Assembly (NCBI GenBank): GCA_028023455.1
Contig: JAQFVV010012435.1
Location: 1,736,001-1,800,000 of the forward strand
Reading direction: 5' to 3'
DNA length: 64,000 nucleotides
Source of the DNA: Epiperipatus broadwayi
Lineage: Eukaryota; Onychophora; Udeonychophora; Euonychophora; Peripatidae
Both the position numbers and the translations under genes were made by a program. Below are positions 1-11,418 of the stretch, in pieces. The notes beneath the pieces were generated by a model. The model was given only the letters and a program-made list of their open reading frames with translations. It was not told the origin of the DNA and did not search any database. Every line of letters begins with the position of its first letter. Position 1 is the stretch's first letter.

Positions 1-1295
1 ACATCATAGTCATCATATTACTAAGAAACTAGGATTTTCTAATTTTTGATATTTTTAAGTCATGTCAACTTTAAATATATATTTTTTAATTTTGTAAAAT
101 TTTTATCATTACATTTAAAAAAAACATTCTATTATGCAAAATATTGCTCATCAAATACAGAAAGGATATTAAAGGAAGAATAAAGAGTATGTGCTTTCAA
201 CATAAGCCAAAGAAATTTTATTAATAAATGTGATCACATACAGTTCTCCAAGACAGAAAAACAGCTATTGGCATATTGCTAAATTTATTTACAAAATTTT
301 AATTTTTTTGCCCAGAGATGACAAAACAGTTGTTTATATTTTGCAAAATGTATTAAATTTAGAAATGTTAACTTTTTTTTTTATTTGTTTATATTTTTGT
401 TTGTTTATTCATATTTTTTTAGGTGGCATATAAACTGAAGTTATATATATATTTATATAGCATAGTTCATGGCTTCACTGTATAAAAAAGTTATTTATAT
501 TAATATATTTTATTTTCTAAGTGTATGTAAAAAATAAATTAGGAGAGAAAAATGTTTATGTTTATCTTATATCCAAATAAATAAACAAATACTTTATTTA
601 CTGAAGCTAATTATATTTCATTAAAGTTGTGAATATGAAAATTAGTAATTAATTTTAAAATCGCTACAGAAGATTGGTTCATAAATAGGAGCAATTTTGC
701 CAGTGGTAAAGGAGGCTGTGAAATATCCTTCTAATGTTATAAATTCAAAATAATATATTTAATTTTGCAAAGAAAAAATATTGTTTGCTAAGGATATCAG
801 ATATTTAGTAGAAATGAATTATCAATTTGTGATATGGTATAAAAATGAAAAATAAATATATGCTAGTATTTTATTCTTGAAGCAGATATCCAAAGTATAT
901 GATATGTATATAGCACTAATGGAAAAAAGTAATCTTTCTGTGGTCAATCAGTGTGAACAGAAAGAATATTCCAATAAAGAGCAATATATTGATTGCATCA
1001 TCAAGTATCCTTGAGGTTATATGAAGATTTTAATATAAAAAAGAGTTATAAGTTATCCATTGCATCATCAAAAATCATTAAATTTACCCCATGAATTTAA
1101 TAGAAAAAATATTTTGGAAACATTAAACTTAAAAAGTAACGTGCTGCATCATCAAAAACTATTGGGTTGATTTGAAGATTTTAGCCATAAACAATGTTTC
1201 AATAAATAAAAAAACAATAAGAACTTAATTAATAACATCATATAGCTAGCTGTATTGTATTCCACATTTCATCATCATTAAGTTTCATCACACAA
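1..1295. other. AT-rich non-coding DNA
   Basis: No coding signal; all open frames here are short and of A/T-driven composition. Between about 990 and 1190 the phrase gcatcatcaa recurs three times, twice followed within about 30 nt by tgaagatttta, so a small diverged repeat of about 70-80 bp period is present. Nothing else is recognised. Confidence 0.6.
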
Positions 1296-1307
1296 AGAAT
1301 TAAGAAG

Positions 1308-1587
1308 TTAACACAGAGGCAAAACTCCTCATACAATAATGCAAGCCACTGTAATCAATGGATGCAAGAAGGTCTGTACATAAAATTATCATCTAGTGCC
1401 TTTTCATCTAATATCCCCAGACTAGTTTCTAGCTTGTGGCTTTTCATCAGTGGGGGAGTAGGCACTAGATAGGGATTTTATGCACAAACCTTGCATCCAT
1501 TGATTACTCTGGCTTGCACTGAGTGGTGCTACTGTATGGAGAGTTTTGCCTTTGTGTTAAGAGCTTGTGTAATCATAAAGAATGGTT
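1308..1587. mobile_element. Foldback element, GGCAAAACTC family, copy 1
   Basis: Two inverted arms (about 1308-1407 and 1460-1560) share acacagaggcaaaactc near the outside and a stretch reading atcaatggatgcaag further in. The 12-bp direct repeat agaattaagaag stands at 1296-1307 and 1588-1599, so the element includes a one-sided tail of about 27 nt on the right after the palindrome. No coding capacity. Same family as 12496-12729 and 47695-47820. The inverted arms and the target duplication are read directly; the mobilising enzyme is unknown. Confidence 0.75.
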
Positions 1588-1710
1588 AGAATTAAGAAGA
1601 AAGTTCATTTTAAAGTGGTTGAGTGAACACATTCTCAGATGTATGCATGTGTAAATGTTCTCTTACTTCTGATTTATTATTTCACTATCTTTTTCATAAC
1701 TGCATTATTC

Positions 1711-1720
1711 ATTATCATCA

Positions 1721-1752
<32 letters not shown>
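1711..1752. repeat. (CAT)n microsatellite
   Basis: About twelve CAT/ATC triplets, slightly interrupted at the left end. Confidence 0.95.
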
Positions 1753-2277
1753 TATATTAAATTGTATGGATTGGTAAAATATATAAATATTAAATATATT
1801 TTTACTGTATAAATATATATTAAAAACTGAAATGAGGGTACTTCTATCCATGAGTTTTTATTGAAAGACTTGAAATCAAATGTACCAGATGCAATGATTG
1901 CGTTATATGTATATGATCATTAAAGTTATTAATTTATGCAAAAATTAGGGTTAGGGTAGAACATTTAAAATATCTCCAATTCATTAAAAGAAATTATTTG
2001 TAAATAAATATGTCATAATTTTTTATGGCTTTTTATTATTTTTTATATTACTTCACCTTTATAACAGAGTTCTCACTGTCATTTGTTGATAGAAAATGAA
2101 TCTATTTTTGGATAGTTATTTTACTTTGATTTCAATTCCGTCCTGCAACAAAACAAATATTGTGTAATAGTTTAGAGTTATCACTTAAAAAAAAAAGAAT
2201 CTGTTAGAAAAAGAAATAGTTTGGTGTCATTCTTTTGTTACATTGCTTGTACTTAGGAGTTACAAATAATATTTCAT

Positions 2278-2547
2278 TATAGGGGATTTCTTCAGCTTTC
2301 CACTCTATCTCATATAACTGATGCACATGGCCACACACATGTGAAAAAGATAAAAATCTCCAATATATGTATTTCATGCTGATCCAGCACTCATCAGTTA
2401 GTTCAGATCATCATCTTCCTCACATATAATCAGTGCTTGGTTTATATTAAGATAGCAAATCTTCAACTTTAATGGACAGGTTTCAATCTCCTCTCCTCTT
2501 CAATGCTCCAGCCATCTATATCATTGAAAATCTGATGATAGAATGCC
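2278..2547 (-). mobile_element. Dispersed hammerhead-ribozyme repeat, solo copy
   Basis: About 270 bp recognisably related to the copies at 53228, 54971, 56255 and the array at 62118. Shared landmarks in plus-strand order are the block around cacacacatgtgaaaaag, the hammerhead core, the block tatattaagatagcaa, and cttcaactttaatggacagg. A 9-bp direct repeat, atatttcat, flanks it (2269-2277 and 2548-2556) and may be a target duplication. In the sense (minus) orientation the hammerhead lies inside the unit. No protein is encoded. Confidence 0.75.
2358..2402 (-). ncRNA. Hammerhead ribozyme, type I (copy 1)
   Basis: Reading the minus strand: stem I 5' side ACTAA, core CTGATGA, stem II GTGCTGGATCAGCAT (TGCTG pairs with CAGCA), core GAAA, a minimal stem III inside TACATAT, then the predicted cleavage site after UA followed by TTGGA for stem I. 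All invariant core bases are present. Stem I has a mismatch at its outer end and stem II closes with a G-U pair, so activity may be reduced. Family membership is clear from the 53 kb and 62 kb copies. Confidence 0.75.
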
Positions 2548-2575
2548 ATATTTCATCAAATAAGAAATGTAGGTA

Positions 2576-3311
2576 GTTGTGACTTATGGCCAATATGGCC
2601 ACTTGATGGTGTTGTTTCTTTGCAAAAGCACAGAAATATGCCATTTATGTGGCCCAACTTACAGCTTATAGAACAGTTTTGTTCATTTTAGCTGTTAGCA
2701 GGCCTAGATGGTGTTGCGTTTTGTGCTTCACATCACTATGGAAATAGTGCACACCCACAGATTACTACTGTAGGATGTAAGGGTGTATGGAATTCAACTG
2801 GCCATAAGTGTTTTTATGTGCATTGGAAATAATCTTACACCTTACCTGACATACTATTGCATACTAATAATTGTAAGCCCGTTGCACATTTCCCTACACA
2901 TCTTGGAAGGTGAAAACAATTGCAAAAGGGTTTTTCCAGAAACATTTCACGAAAGTCAGACAAAAAGGCCCACTTGCGGGAGATAAGCTTCAAGAGTAAT
3001 GAAATGGCTGTCATTGTGCATTGTTTTGGACATCGTAATCTTGATTTGCTCAGACTAGTGCATGTATTGGCTTATCCTTTGGATTGGCAAAACCATTAGA
3101 CCCCCTGCATACCAGTGCTGCATGCTGAAATGTATAATGTAATTAAAAAATGTAATTTAGAAAATAATGTTGGTTCGTAAATTTTTTTAAAATACTTTGA
3201 AAAATTGTTGGAGAACAGAAAGCAAAAAATTATCAACCCGGTAATGTTACATTTTATTATTTTTGCAAGCAACAACGCTATCAAGTGGCCACATTAGGCA
3301 TAAGTCACAAC
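2576..3311. mobile_element. Non-autonomous inverted-repeat element, copy 1
   Basis: The left end starts gttgtgacttatgg and the right end is its reverse complement; arms of roughly 55 bp also share ccacttgat and ttgcaaaa. The interior (about 2770-2990) resembles that of the element at 5211-6560, notably tgacatactattgc and the cacatttcccta block. The interior has a few short open frames with no recognisable domain and I do not call a gene. No clear target duplication was found. It may be a shorter derivative of the larger foldback at 4960-6731. Confidence 0.6.
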
Positions 3312-3408
3312 AACCAAAACTTAATATATTTAACTAACTAAATGAAATAAAGAAAAAATGCTAATTATTGAAAATTAATTACATTTGAATGTGTGGCATT
3401 TTTGTTAG

Positions 3409-3509
3409 ATAAAATCTTCCTCAAACCTCCATTAATGAATTTGAATGTTGATATTCGAAGACCAGATGTGATTGATCCAGGCTATAATAAGTGGAGCTTT
3501 ATGCCTTGA
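3409..3509 (+). CDS. Possible terminal exon of an unidentified host gene
   Basis: A pyrimidine tract followed by ag at 3407-3408 would be a 3' splice site. The frame after it, completing a split codon, runs 32 residues and ends PGYNKWSFMP before TGA at 3507-3509. The stretch is richer in G and C than its surroundings, and the peptide (KPPLMNLNVDIRRPDVIDPG in its middle) has ordinary amino-acid composition, unlike the Asn/Ile/Lys-rich chance frames nearby. An AATAAA motif follows near 3697. I do not recognise the protein family. No upstream exon was identified in the window, and the preceding DNA is transposon-derived. It could be a chance frame. Confidence 0.25.
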
Positions 3510-4038
3510 TTATGCTATACTATCACGACATTAAGTCATAAAGGGTAATATCCATTTAGGGCATATTAGTATAAATGAAGAAATGATAAATTGGTATCAC
3601 TGCTTGTTTTGTTTTACTGTGATTCTAAATGATTCTTGAGTATTTACGTATCTTGTGAAAAAGGTTCAGCATATTGTGTGCCTAATTTATCATTAAATAA
3701 ATTTTGAATATTTAAGATAGAATAGAAAAAAAAAACAAGTTGATTTTTTTATATGTAAGCATTTTCTTAATATGAAATGTAATAAAATCCGAATTCAATG
3801 TCTTTTTAAATTTGATATTTATTATGTTTTGAAGTGGGGATTTTTTAAAATTTTCATAATTAATTAAAATGAAAACATCTTGTAAATTAATAACACTAAT
3901 AATAATTGTTTGCTTACTTACTTTGGAAGTCATCTATTGATTGAACACCTCTAATGACAAATTGAGTCCAAGAATTATTCAATCAATTGAATTGAGATTT
4001 TTTTTTTTTTTTTAAAAAAAGATTGTTACTTAGTTGAA
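3510..4038. other. AT-rich non-coding DNA
   Basis: Contains a T16 run followed by A7 near 4000. No gene, RNA or repeat family recognised. Confidence 0.6.
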
Positions 4039-4092
4039 CATAGATTTTGAAACTCAAATTTTGAGGTTACCCATCTACCACTATGACAAACC
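4039..4092 (-). repeat. tRNA-like SINE relic
   Basis: On the minus strand, TAGTGGTAGATGGGTAACC resembles the D-arm/A box of a tRNA, and GAGTTTCAAAATC about 20 nt further on resembles a B box. Both are degenerate, no acceptor stem is visible, and no tail or target duplication was found. Called only as a possible relic. Confidence 0.3.
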
Positions 4093-4959
4093 TCTCTGAA
4101 GAAATAATTAATGTATTTGAATATAAAAAGAAATACAGACTCTTTTGTACAATCGTATTGTAATACTATTTACCGTTTTGAATTTTAAATCCTTTTATAA
4201 TTGGAAATCTGCTTTTTATAATAAGAAATTCTGTGTTGTCTTAAGATATTTATTTATTTTAAACAGCTTAGTGAAGAATTAGTCTTAGTAAATAGCTAAA
4301 TCAGTTTTGAAATAAATAAACTGTTTATTCATGAGATTTAAGAGAGAATTTTGAAGTATAATAGATATACATATTATTTAAAACTACCGTGTAATTTATA
4401 ATGGAATTTGTGTTATATCTATGGGCTATTCTTTTTAGTTAAATGATTAGATTGAACTCTCTGTTAATGTTAAAAAGGCTAAAAGTCTGATGACTCTCAA
4501 AGAAATATATAACCTTCTTAACTCTACTCAAAAGTCTTTTTATCTGTAAAATAGATAACAACCCTTTTTAAGTCTATGTTTATATATAGGCAGCAGGAAT
4601 ATATCTTTCACTTTTGCTAATATTGAAGTGCTTTAAAAAAATCAATACATTTTCATATGCAGTAATATTTTTAGTTTTAAAATAAAATAAGCACTACTTT
4701 TTAAAAATATATATATATTTAGATTGTTAGTTAGTCTATATATAAAAGAGATTACAAATACTATATTAAAACCTCTTCTTTCACTCTTTTTAAAATATAT
4801 TTTTTAACAGAATTTGTATGAACAATTTTTATTTTTTATTTGAATAAAGATTGCATATTTTTTTAATAGTACTATAAAAAAGATTCTGATTTTAAAAAGA
4901 TAATCATTCTTCTTAATAAATAAATATATATTAATTATAATATTTTCACGGATAAATGA
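4093..4959. other. AT-rich non-coding DNA
   Basis: Very A/T-rich sequence with no recognisable gene or repeat family; includes short AT-dinucleotide runs near 4705 and 4735. Confidence 0.6.
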
Positions 4960-4995
4960 TGACTTTATATTATTATTTTTGGGATATTCCATGTA

Positions 4996-5052
4996 GTAAA
5001 ACAGCTAAATAGCTGACGTTTCAGTACAATAACAAGTACCTTCCTCAGAGCG
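4996..5052 (-). ncRNA. Hammerhead-like motif, PLE type (left arm)
   Basis: Minus strand: core CTGAGGA (fits CUGANGA), a stem-loop built on GTAC pairing with GTAC around TTGTTATT, core GAAA, then the self-complementary ACGU that would form a minimal stem III, and C as the cleavage-site base. Stem I is short (GCT with AGC). Tiny palindromic stem III regions are typical of PLE hammerheads that act as dimers. The right-arm copy (about 6630-6680, plus strand) keeps CTGAGGA and GAAA but has lost ACGU. Confidence 0.5.
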
Positions 5053-5134
5053 TCTTCTTTCTCAAATCATAGGTATGCGTGTGAAATTTAAAATCGTTAT
5101 TTTTATCTGTATCTTTTTTTCTCTCCCCATATTT

Positions 5135-5206
5135 AAATTCTATTGGTTGATAAATTTTAAAAATTATTTTGTCTTCCAATAAAATTTTTTTCAACCAATA
5201 GAATTT
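5135..5206. mobile_element. Tiny palindromic insertion inside foldback arm
   Basis: Ends are aaattctattggttga and its reverse complement. The matching right arm of the surrounding foldback (around 6545-6570) lacks it and reads straight across the site, so the two arms form a natural filled/empty pair. No coding capacity. Confidence 0.65.
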
Positions 5207-6739
5207 AAGATAGTCTTCTAATAGATTGTGTCAGATGCTTGACACCACTATTTATATGCAAAAGCACATAAATATGCTGTTTATGCCACCACCTTCTAGG
5301 CCTATATATCAATGCAAAAGCACAGTAAGTAGGCCATTAAAATGTGGCAGCCAGTGCCAATGGCGTTATTTCGATGGTATAAAGCACAGAAAAGATGCCG
5401 TTTATCGGCATCTGGCTTGCTTTAGTGTTACGCACTTTATCCCAATCCTCACAGTTCAATGTTGGCTACAGTATAGTGTGAGAGTGTCTGGACTTCAGCC
5501 TGCCACAACTCTTAGGAATTAGCTTACAAGTCATCTGACATACTATTACCTCCTAACAATTGTCCACCCATCACCACACTTTCCTACTCAACGTAGAACT
5601 TTCAAAAAATTTGGAAAGAGTACGGCCAAGCAAGATTTTGACAACCTCACATGAAAAGTCATGTTTTCATGAGAACACATCCACGACAAATAAAATGGCT
5701 GATGGGTTAAAATCAGGCCAACTGCTGTCCACAGAAGTTAGTGGATATAGGGAATTAATTAATTCTACTGTAATAGAATCTTTGCAATAAGGTAAGTCAA
5801 TGTATAAAGTTTTAATTCTTGTCGATGTGAAAAGGCATACTATCTGCTCTACATTGCAGGACTAAGATGAAACTTTTGGGTCAATTGGAGTTAAAGCGGG
5901 TTTTAATTTATGGTAGTGTCAAATTGTTTTCGATAAAATTACAGAAAATTGATTAAGGAAATCCATGAATTGTGTTAAGCCTTTGGGGAAAAAAATGTAT
6001 GACTGAAAATTCTCATAGTTCTATCCAGAGACTAAAAGAAATTGTCCAAAGAATACAGTTATGACTCTTTAAACAAAAAAAAAATAATAAAAAATAGAAA
6101 AAAAGCTAATCGAGTTGGAAATTAGTAATCATTCTTAATAGGTGTGCCATTAATATCCATACACATATTCTTTCAAAGATAGCTGTTGTATGAAATCAAT
6201 CAATCAATAAATAATTATTTTTCCTTTTCAAAAATGACTTGAAAAAGTCAAAGACAGTTCAGTAATTAAAGCATTATCAGCATTATTTTTTGCCTCCATG
6301 ATGTAGTTATAAAGTTTGCAGGGTGGTGGTGGTTTTGCCACATGAGGAAATCTACTAGAATAGAGTATTTGCAATAATGTATGTTGATGTAAAATTGTTC
6401 CAGTAAATGTTATTAATGAAATAAACGAGTTCTGTTAACCTGTATGGTTATTATTCTTTCACAAAGAATGGGGTGGGCCTGGTAACGTTATATTTATGTG
6501 TTTTTGCATAGCAACAATGCCATCAAGAAGCTGACAAGATCTATTAGAAGACTACCAAATTTAAATATGAGGAGAAAGAAAATGATACAGATAAAAATAA
6601 CAATTTAAAATCTCACACACATTTCTATATTTGAGAAAGAGGACGCACTGAGGAAGGTACTTGTTATTGTACTGAAATAGCTATTTTGCTACATGGAAAT
6701 CCAGAAAATAATAATAATGTAAAGTCATATATATATATA

Positions 6740-7990
6740 TGTTTATTATAATAAAATCTTATATTACCTATTTATTTAACATCTTATTATTGAATTTTTG
6801 TTTGTTTTCCACTTAAATAAATTTATAATTTTTAAGTCCTGTATTACTATTAATTTTTTTTTCAACAACTCTTTTCTGTTATATATTGTACTTATGTTTA
6901 GATCATATGCTAAAAAAATACTAATTAATCATTAGTACTTTTTATCAAGATCTTATTGACTTAATCCAATTAGGGTAATTTAACACATGAACTTTCCTAC
7001 TCAAAGACAGTTTTGTGACCCATGATAGAATAAAGCAGTAATACCTGATCATTTGCTTTATGATTTTAACATTGCTAGTTTCTTCTTTTTCAACTCAAGG
7101 TCATTGTTGTATTATAAAGCATTTTGACTCTCATTTTTGACAGTTAAAGTATATTGCATGAGATTTTGGGAGATTTTAATAATGGTTAGTTTATGTCTAT
7201 ATATTTTATAATTTTTAAAAAATATATATTAATATTTCAGAGCTGTAGTTTTATATTTGTTTTAATAATAATCTTTATATTATTAAAAGAAATATTCCAA
7301 AATGTGTTTAATTTTTAAAGATTAAATGTTATTTATAAATTATAATCATTAAATAATATAACATTAAGATATATAGTGGAATAATAGTTTTTTTCCCCAT
7401 CTAAATTATAAGTAAGTGATATAAAGTCAATAATTTGATATTTAGAAGATATCAAATCATTTGAGTTTTATTTCAGTCATAAAGATTTAAGTGATACATT
7501 TAGTATTGTTAGGATTTTCTTTTTAGGTTTAATTTTTCTAAGTATTATGGTCTTTTTTATGAAACTTTAAATTATTTTTTTAACATTTTAAATAAAACAT
7601 CTTTGTCTGGTCGTATACAGGTTAAATGGAAATCTGATGATTTGTTTATTAGTTTTCCAGCCATATGGCCTTTTTAGTTTTAAGTCTTCATGAAGATCAC
7701 AGTTCTAAGTTATCATTAGGAGCAATACCAAATCTCACACAAATGTTTATTTAAAATAAATCTTTCTTATCAAAATGTATTGCAACATGCTATAAACAAT
7801 AAAATAATCGTTATAAGTCATCATCAATAATTTTTTTTTATTTCTAAATTTTATAAAATTAAATTATTTTCTTATGCTGTGTAGACTTGTCAGTATAAAC
7901 CGATATATTGCATATATTTTTATTCAACTCTGAAATTTATAGACATTTTTTTTATTTAATAATTATTACAGTATGTTTATATATAGATAT
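6740..7990. other. AT-rich non-coding DNA
   Basis: No gene or repeat family recognised. Contains AT-dinucleotide runs and stops in all frames. Confidence 0.6.
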
Positions 7991-7997
7991 ATGTACT

Positions 7998-8149
7998 ATG
8001 TAAATAGAATCAACCTTTAACCTTTGATGTTGCCAAGAAATTATCAATTATTACTAATTGACAGTATTTGAGATTAAATAATTGTCAATTAGTAATAATG
8101 GATAATTTCTTGGCAACATTAAACGTTAAAGGATTATCTCTGTTTACAT
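7998..8149. mobile_element. Short foldback (MITE-like)
   Basis: Left arm contains tgttgccaagaaattatc and tattactaattgaca; the right arm is the reverse complement with few mismatches. Arms are about 70 nt with almost no spacer. No clear target duplication and no coding sequence. Confidence 0.75.
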
Positions 8150-8494
8150 AAATATAATCTCATTTTTATTCTTTATTATAATAATTGTCCATGGAAATAT
8201 ATATATATATAATGAGTTTTCACAGGTTTATAGGTTTAAATGTTGGAAGTCCAATGGGTATCTAAATAATTTTTCTGCTATGATGTAATGAAGTAAAATA
8301 CCAATTAAAAACGGGAATTGCAAGATGAAATTATGTCATCTAGTAATTAACATTCTTTACTTTTATATATATAATTACACGCCTCTTAATTTTTTTGAGA
8401 AATGGTGTGTTTGTATATAGTGTATATATTTGAGATATATAAATAATAAATGTATATATTTACTTATGGATATGTCAAAATTAAATTATTGTAT

Positions 8495-8682
8495 ACAATG
8501 AGGATTGCCAATTCCTCTACAAGCTTTGTGATAAATGCTTAGCCAGAGCCAGCACTTAAAATATCCCTGTCAGGAACATCTCCCCAAACCCCTGACCATG
8601 GTTTCATGCTTTGGCACTCCTCAGAGAGGTGTCATGGTAGGTTCAGACACTAGATTATAGAGGAATTGGCAATCCTCATTGT
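8495..8682. mobile_element. 188-bp element with perfect 25-bp inverted ends
   Basis: The 25-nt end beginning acaatgaggattgccaattc at 8495-8519 is exactly reverse-complemented at 8658-8682. The interior is clearly GC-richer than the surroundings and has a small internal hairpin around 8600-8640, but no open frame. The superfamily cannot be assigned, as no convincing target duplication flanks it. Confidence 0.7.
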
Positions 8683-8689
8683 TTATAAC

Positions 8690-9250
8690 TTACAAGCTTA
8701 AGAGATAGGGTCATGAGATCTATGACTCTTATTTTGATTAAATTATTGTATGTTTGTATGCAGAATGAAATAATGCAGTTATAATTTACAGCTTTTAAGA
8801 AGACTACTTTTGGGTGACTACGTTGATAAATTTTAAGCACATAATTGATAGTTGTATAAAAATATTGGTTGCCATTACTTTTGTGATTATTTATGGTTAC
8901 CATGGTTACAGTAGAATTTAAAAAAATAAAATTTATTGTTTAGCAATTTTTTTTTTTCCTTATTTAATATTTTTTTTAATCAAAGCACAAGTAAGGAATC
9001 TATGCATTTTGAGACAATTAAGATGTAGTTTTGTTATATTCAAGCTCTTAATTTGATGAACATTTAAAATGTAAAGATGCTATTTGAAATCTTTATTGTG
9101 CACTTATTTGTCATAAAATTATAGTCTTCACAGTGATAATAAACTACCCCACATACCATCTCAGAAGAGAACTTCACTAGACATTTGTATTGATTATTGG
9201 GAACTTACATATTGTCCGGTGATGAGATTTCACATACATATTAGTCTGTC
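8690..9250. other. AT-rich non-coding DNA
   Basis: Nothing recognised apart from long T runs near 8945-8980. Confidence 0.55.
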
Positions 9251-9254
9251 AATA

Positions 9255-9478
9255 TTTATTTGGAAAAATGACAACCTATAACTTTATTTATAAATGATAT
9301 GTCTACTAATATGTATTTATGTTTTTGTGAGAAATTATCTGCCACCATTTAAACTTCTAAAGATTTTTTATTTTGAAAAATGGCCAACTTTAACTTTATT
9401 TAATGGAAATGAAACAAACTCTCATTTATGTTTGTTGCGAGAAATTATCCTTCAATAAGTAAAACTTTTAAGAATCTA
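9255..9478. repeat. Degenerate tandem repeat, about 110-bp period
   Basis: Two diverged units share ggaaaaatgacaacc / gaaaaatggccaact, then aactttattta, then gagaaattatc followed by a block ending in taaa-acttctaaag. The start of a third unit (acaatggcaacc) follows at about 9489. Confidence 0.55.
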
Positions 9479-9499
9479 AATTTATTAACAATGGCAACC

Positions 9500-10595
9500 A
9501 ACCCCCCTCTAATAATATACATATAATTAACTGCGCAATTTTGTCCATTTACAAAATGTTATTTCTTAGCATCACTGCTGTGGACTGAAGTTTCTTACCT
9601 CAAACCACGTTCTGTTAGGAATGGCTACTTTCTTTCACCAATCCTGAATGAAATGCCACCATTGTTTGGTTGTAAAATTAGCAGCAAAACCAACATTTTG
9701 ACTAATGACTTTCTTCTCATCAGATTATTATCTAATATTTGTTTACAAAATCAATTTATTTCCTTTTTAGAAGATTATAAATATGTTTAATTTGGTTTTT
9801 ATATAAACATTTGTTTGTGTCAATGACATAAATACTGATCATTATTTTCTTATTAAAAGCATCTCCAATTTTTTTAAGAAGACAATTTCTTACACACTGA
9901 CTTTCTAAAACTTTTCAGTGTGTGACAATTTTTGGATAAAGTAATTACTCATAGCATTATATATTGCTGACAGTAGAGATTATATATTATATTGGGAAAT
10001 TTAAACCTTTTCTTATCTTTGATAAATAGTATTTTTTTCTTTTCTTATTGTCAATTCTTTACAAGATTATGTTGCAAAACAAATGTTTATTCATTTTTAG
10101 TTCTGGTTTTCTTACTACTTGGTCATGGTGTTTTTTATCAATAAATTATTGTGGTTGGAAGATACTTTAAGTATATACATAAATATCAATTTATAATGAA
10201 TGCATAGATATGGTTAACTCATCACAGCATTAGCACGTAACATTGCTTTTTCAAATTATGACATTATATATATATACACACCCATACAAATATCTAAATT
10301 TTTATACATTATAAAGAATGATTAAAATTGGCCATCTAAACATCAAATGACAAATATTTGTTAACAATTCAGTTTCATTATTTTAAATACAAACATTAAC
10401 CATTAGGAACATCATTTGAAAAACCTTTCATCAATATTTTAAAATATTGTTAAAGATTATATATGCCTTTAATTTAATCAAAAATGGAAATTAATGAAGT
10501 CTATTATGTTGTCTTTTTTCTTATAGATTATAATAAATAATGCAAATATTATGTATAACAGCAAATGTCCATTAATTAAAAAATTATTGTAATAA
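9500..10595. other. AT-rich non-coding DNA
   Basis: No gene or known repeat recognised. The stretch 9540-9720 is slightly GC-richer but has stops in every frame. Confidence 0.5.
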
Positions 10596-10601
10596 CAATA
10601 A

Positions 10602-11362
10602 AAATAATAAATATAATGGTATAATTATCTATTATATATAGTCCTTCAATCCATAGGAGTACTTTCGGTTAATTCCTTACCCTGCCTCAACTGCCGTTAA
10701 ATTCAAAAACAAAATGGAAGCAAACATCATCAACTCAAATTCTATGTGTCTTGAATTTTAATGTTAGCAGTTTGCCTATTAATTATGTTCATTTTATTTC
10801 TTAAGGATATATATATAAGAATGTGTTTAATGTTTCATTTTGTGTTACATGTAATGTTAATAAATTAGTGAATAATTCTAAAAATGTCATATCTGTCAAG
10901 CAGAAAAATAATGTTGTGTATCAAATTTTTTGTGGATTCTATGTTATCATATATAGGTGAATAGAAGTGCAGTATTGAGAAAAAGATTAAAGGAGCATGA
11001 ATGTGTAAAAAATAAAAATAATGATTTAATGACTGCTTCAGTTTTCTTGGATCATGAAAGGACGTTTAAATATAAATTTAAGTTTGATATTGAAAGTGTT
11101 AATATTCTTCATGAAGAGAGAAACCATAATAAAAGAAAAATTAAGGAGGCAATTTTAATGAATAGAAATAAAATGAATATAATTAATAGACAAGCTGTTA
11201 ACATTAAAATTTGGAATTCATGGAATTTGAGTTGATGATGGTTGCTTCCATTTTGTTTTTGAATTTAACTGCAGTTGAGGAAGGTTAAGTAATTAACCAA
11301 AAGTGCTTCTGCTGATTGAAAGACTTTATATAATAGTTAATTACCATTATATTTATTATTAT
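10602..11362. mobile_element. Penelope-like foldback enclosing GIY-YIG relic
   Basis: Left arm (about 10602-10800) and right arm (about 11152-11362) are inverted copies; both contain aatttgagttgatgatg-type sequence and ttaaattcaaaaacaaaatg. The right arm covers the C-terminal codons and 3' untranslated region of the endonuclease relic at 10957-11235, so the left arm is an upside-down copy of the element's 3' end. The same head-to-head design recurs in the larger PLE at 32140-35022. Confidence 0.75.
10915..11235 (+). pseudogene. Penelope-like element GIY-YIG endonuclease, 3' relic
   Basis: The frame YQIFCGFY followed, after a frameshift and an in-frame stop, by a GIY core remnant (YIGE) and RKRLKEHE, then LDHERTFKYKFKFDIESVN and a Lys-rich tail, matches position for position the C-terminal endonuclease of the PLE at 33144-34865 (RIKEH..., YDHDRNCNFKFNFDINKIK). 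The GIY-YIG domain nicks target DNA for PLE integration. Here the domain is broken, the reverse transcriptase is missing, and the last residues lie within the inverted arm. A dead 5'-truncated copy. Confidence 0.75.
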
Positions 11363-11418
11363 ATATATATATTAATAATGTAATGATATTATAATTCAAT
11401 GTCTGTATGTCTTCAAAG

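Larger units (their letters stand above)
4960..6731. mobile_element. Large foldback with PLE-type hammerhead arms
   Basis: The left arm (about 4960-5270) and right arm (about 6485-6731) are near-perfect reverse complements for more than 200 nt, including acaataacaagtaccttcct on the left. Each arm carries a hammerhead-like core. Between the arms lies a unit whose ends and part of whose interior match the element at 2576-3311. The middle (5300-5700) is GC-richer but encodes nothing I recognise. A 72-bp palindrome has inserted into the left arm only. Inverted arms with PLE-style hammerheads suggest a Penelope-derived non-autonomous element; this is inference, because no PLE protein sequence is present. 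Confidence 0.65.

Noticed and set aside
1944-1956. Two telomere-like TTAGGG units
   Set aside because: Two units are expected by chance and nothing around them suggests a telomere or fusion.
5226-5790. Two open frames (98 and 76 residues) inside the 4960-6731 foldback
   Set aside because: The related element at 2576-3311 does not preserve either frame, and no transposase motif is visible.
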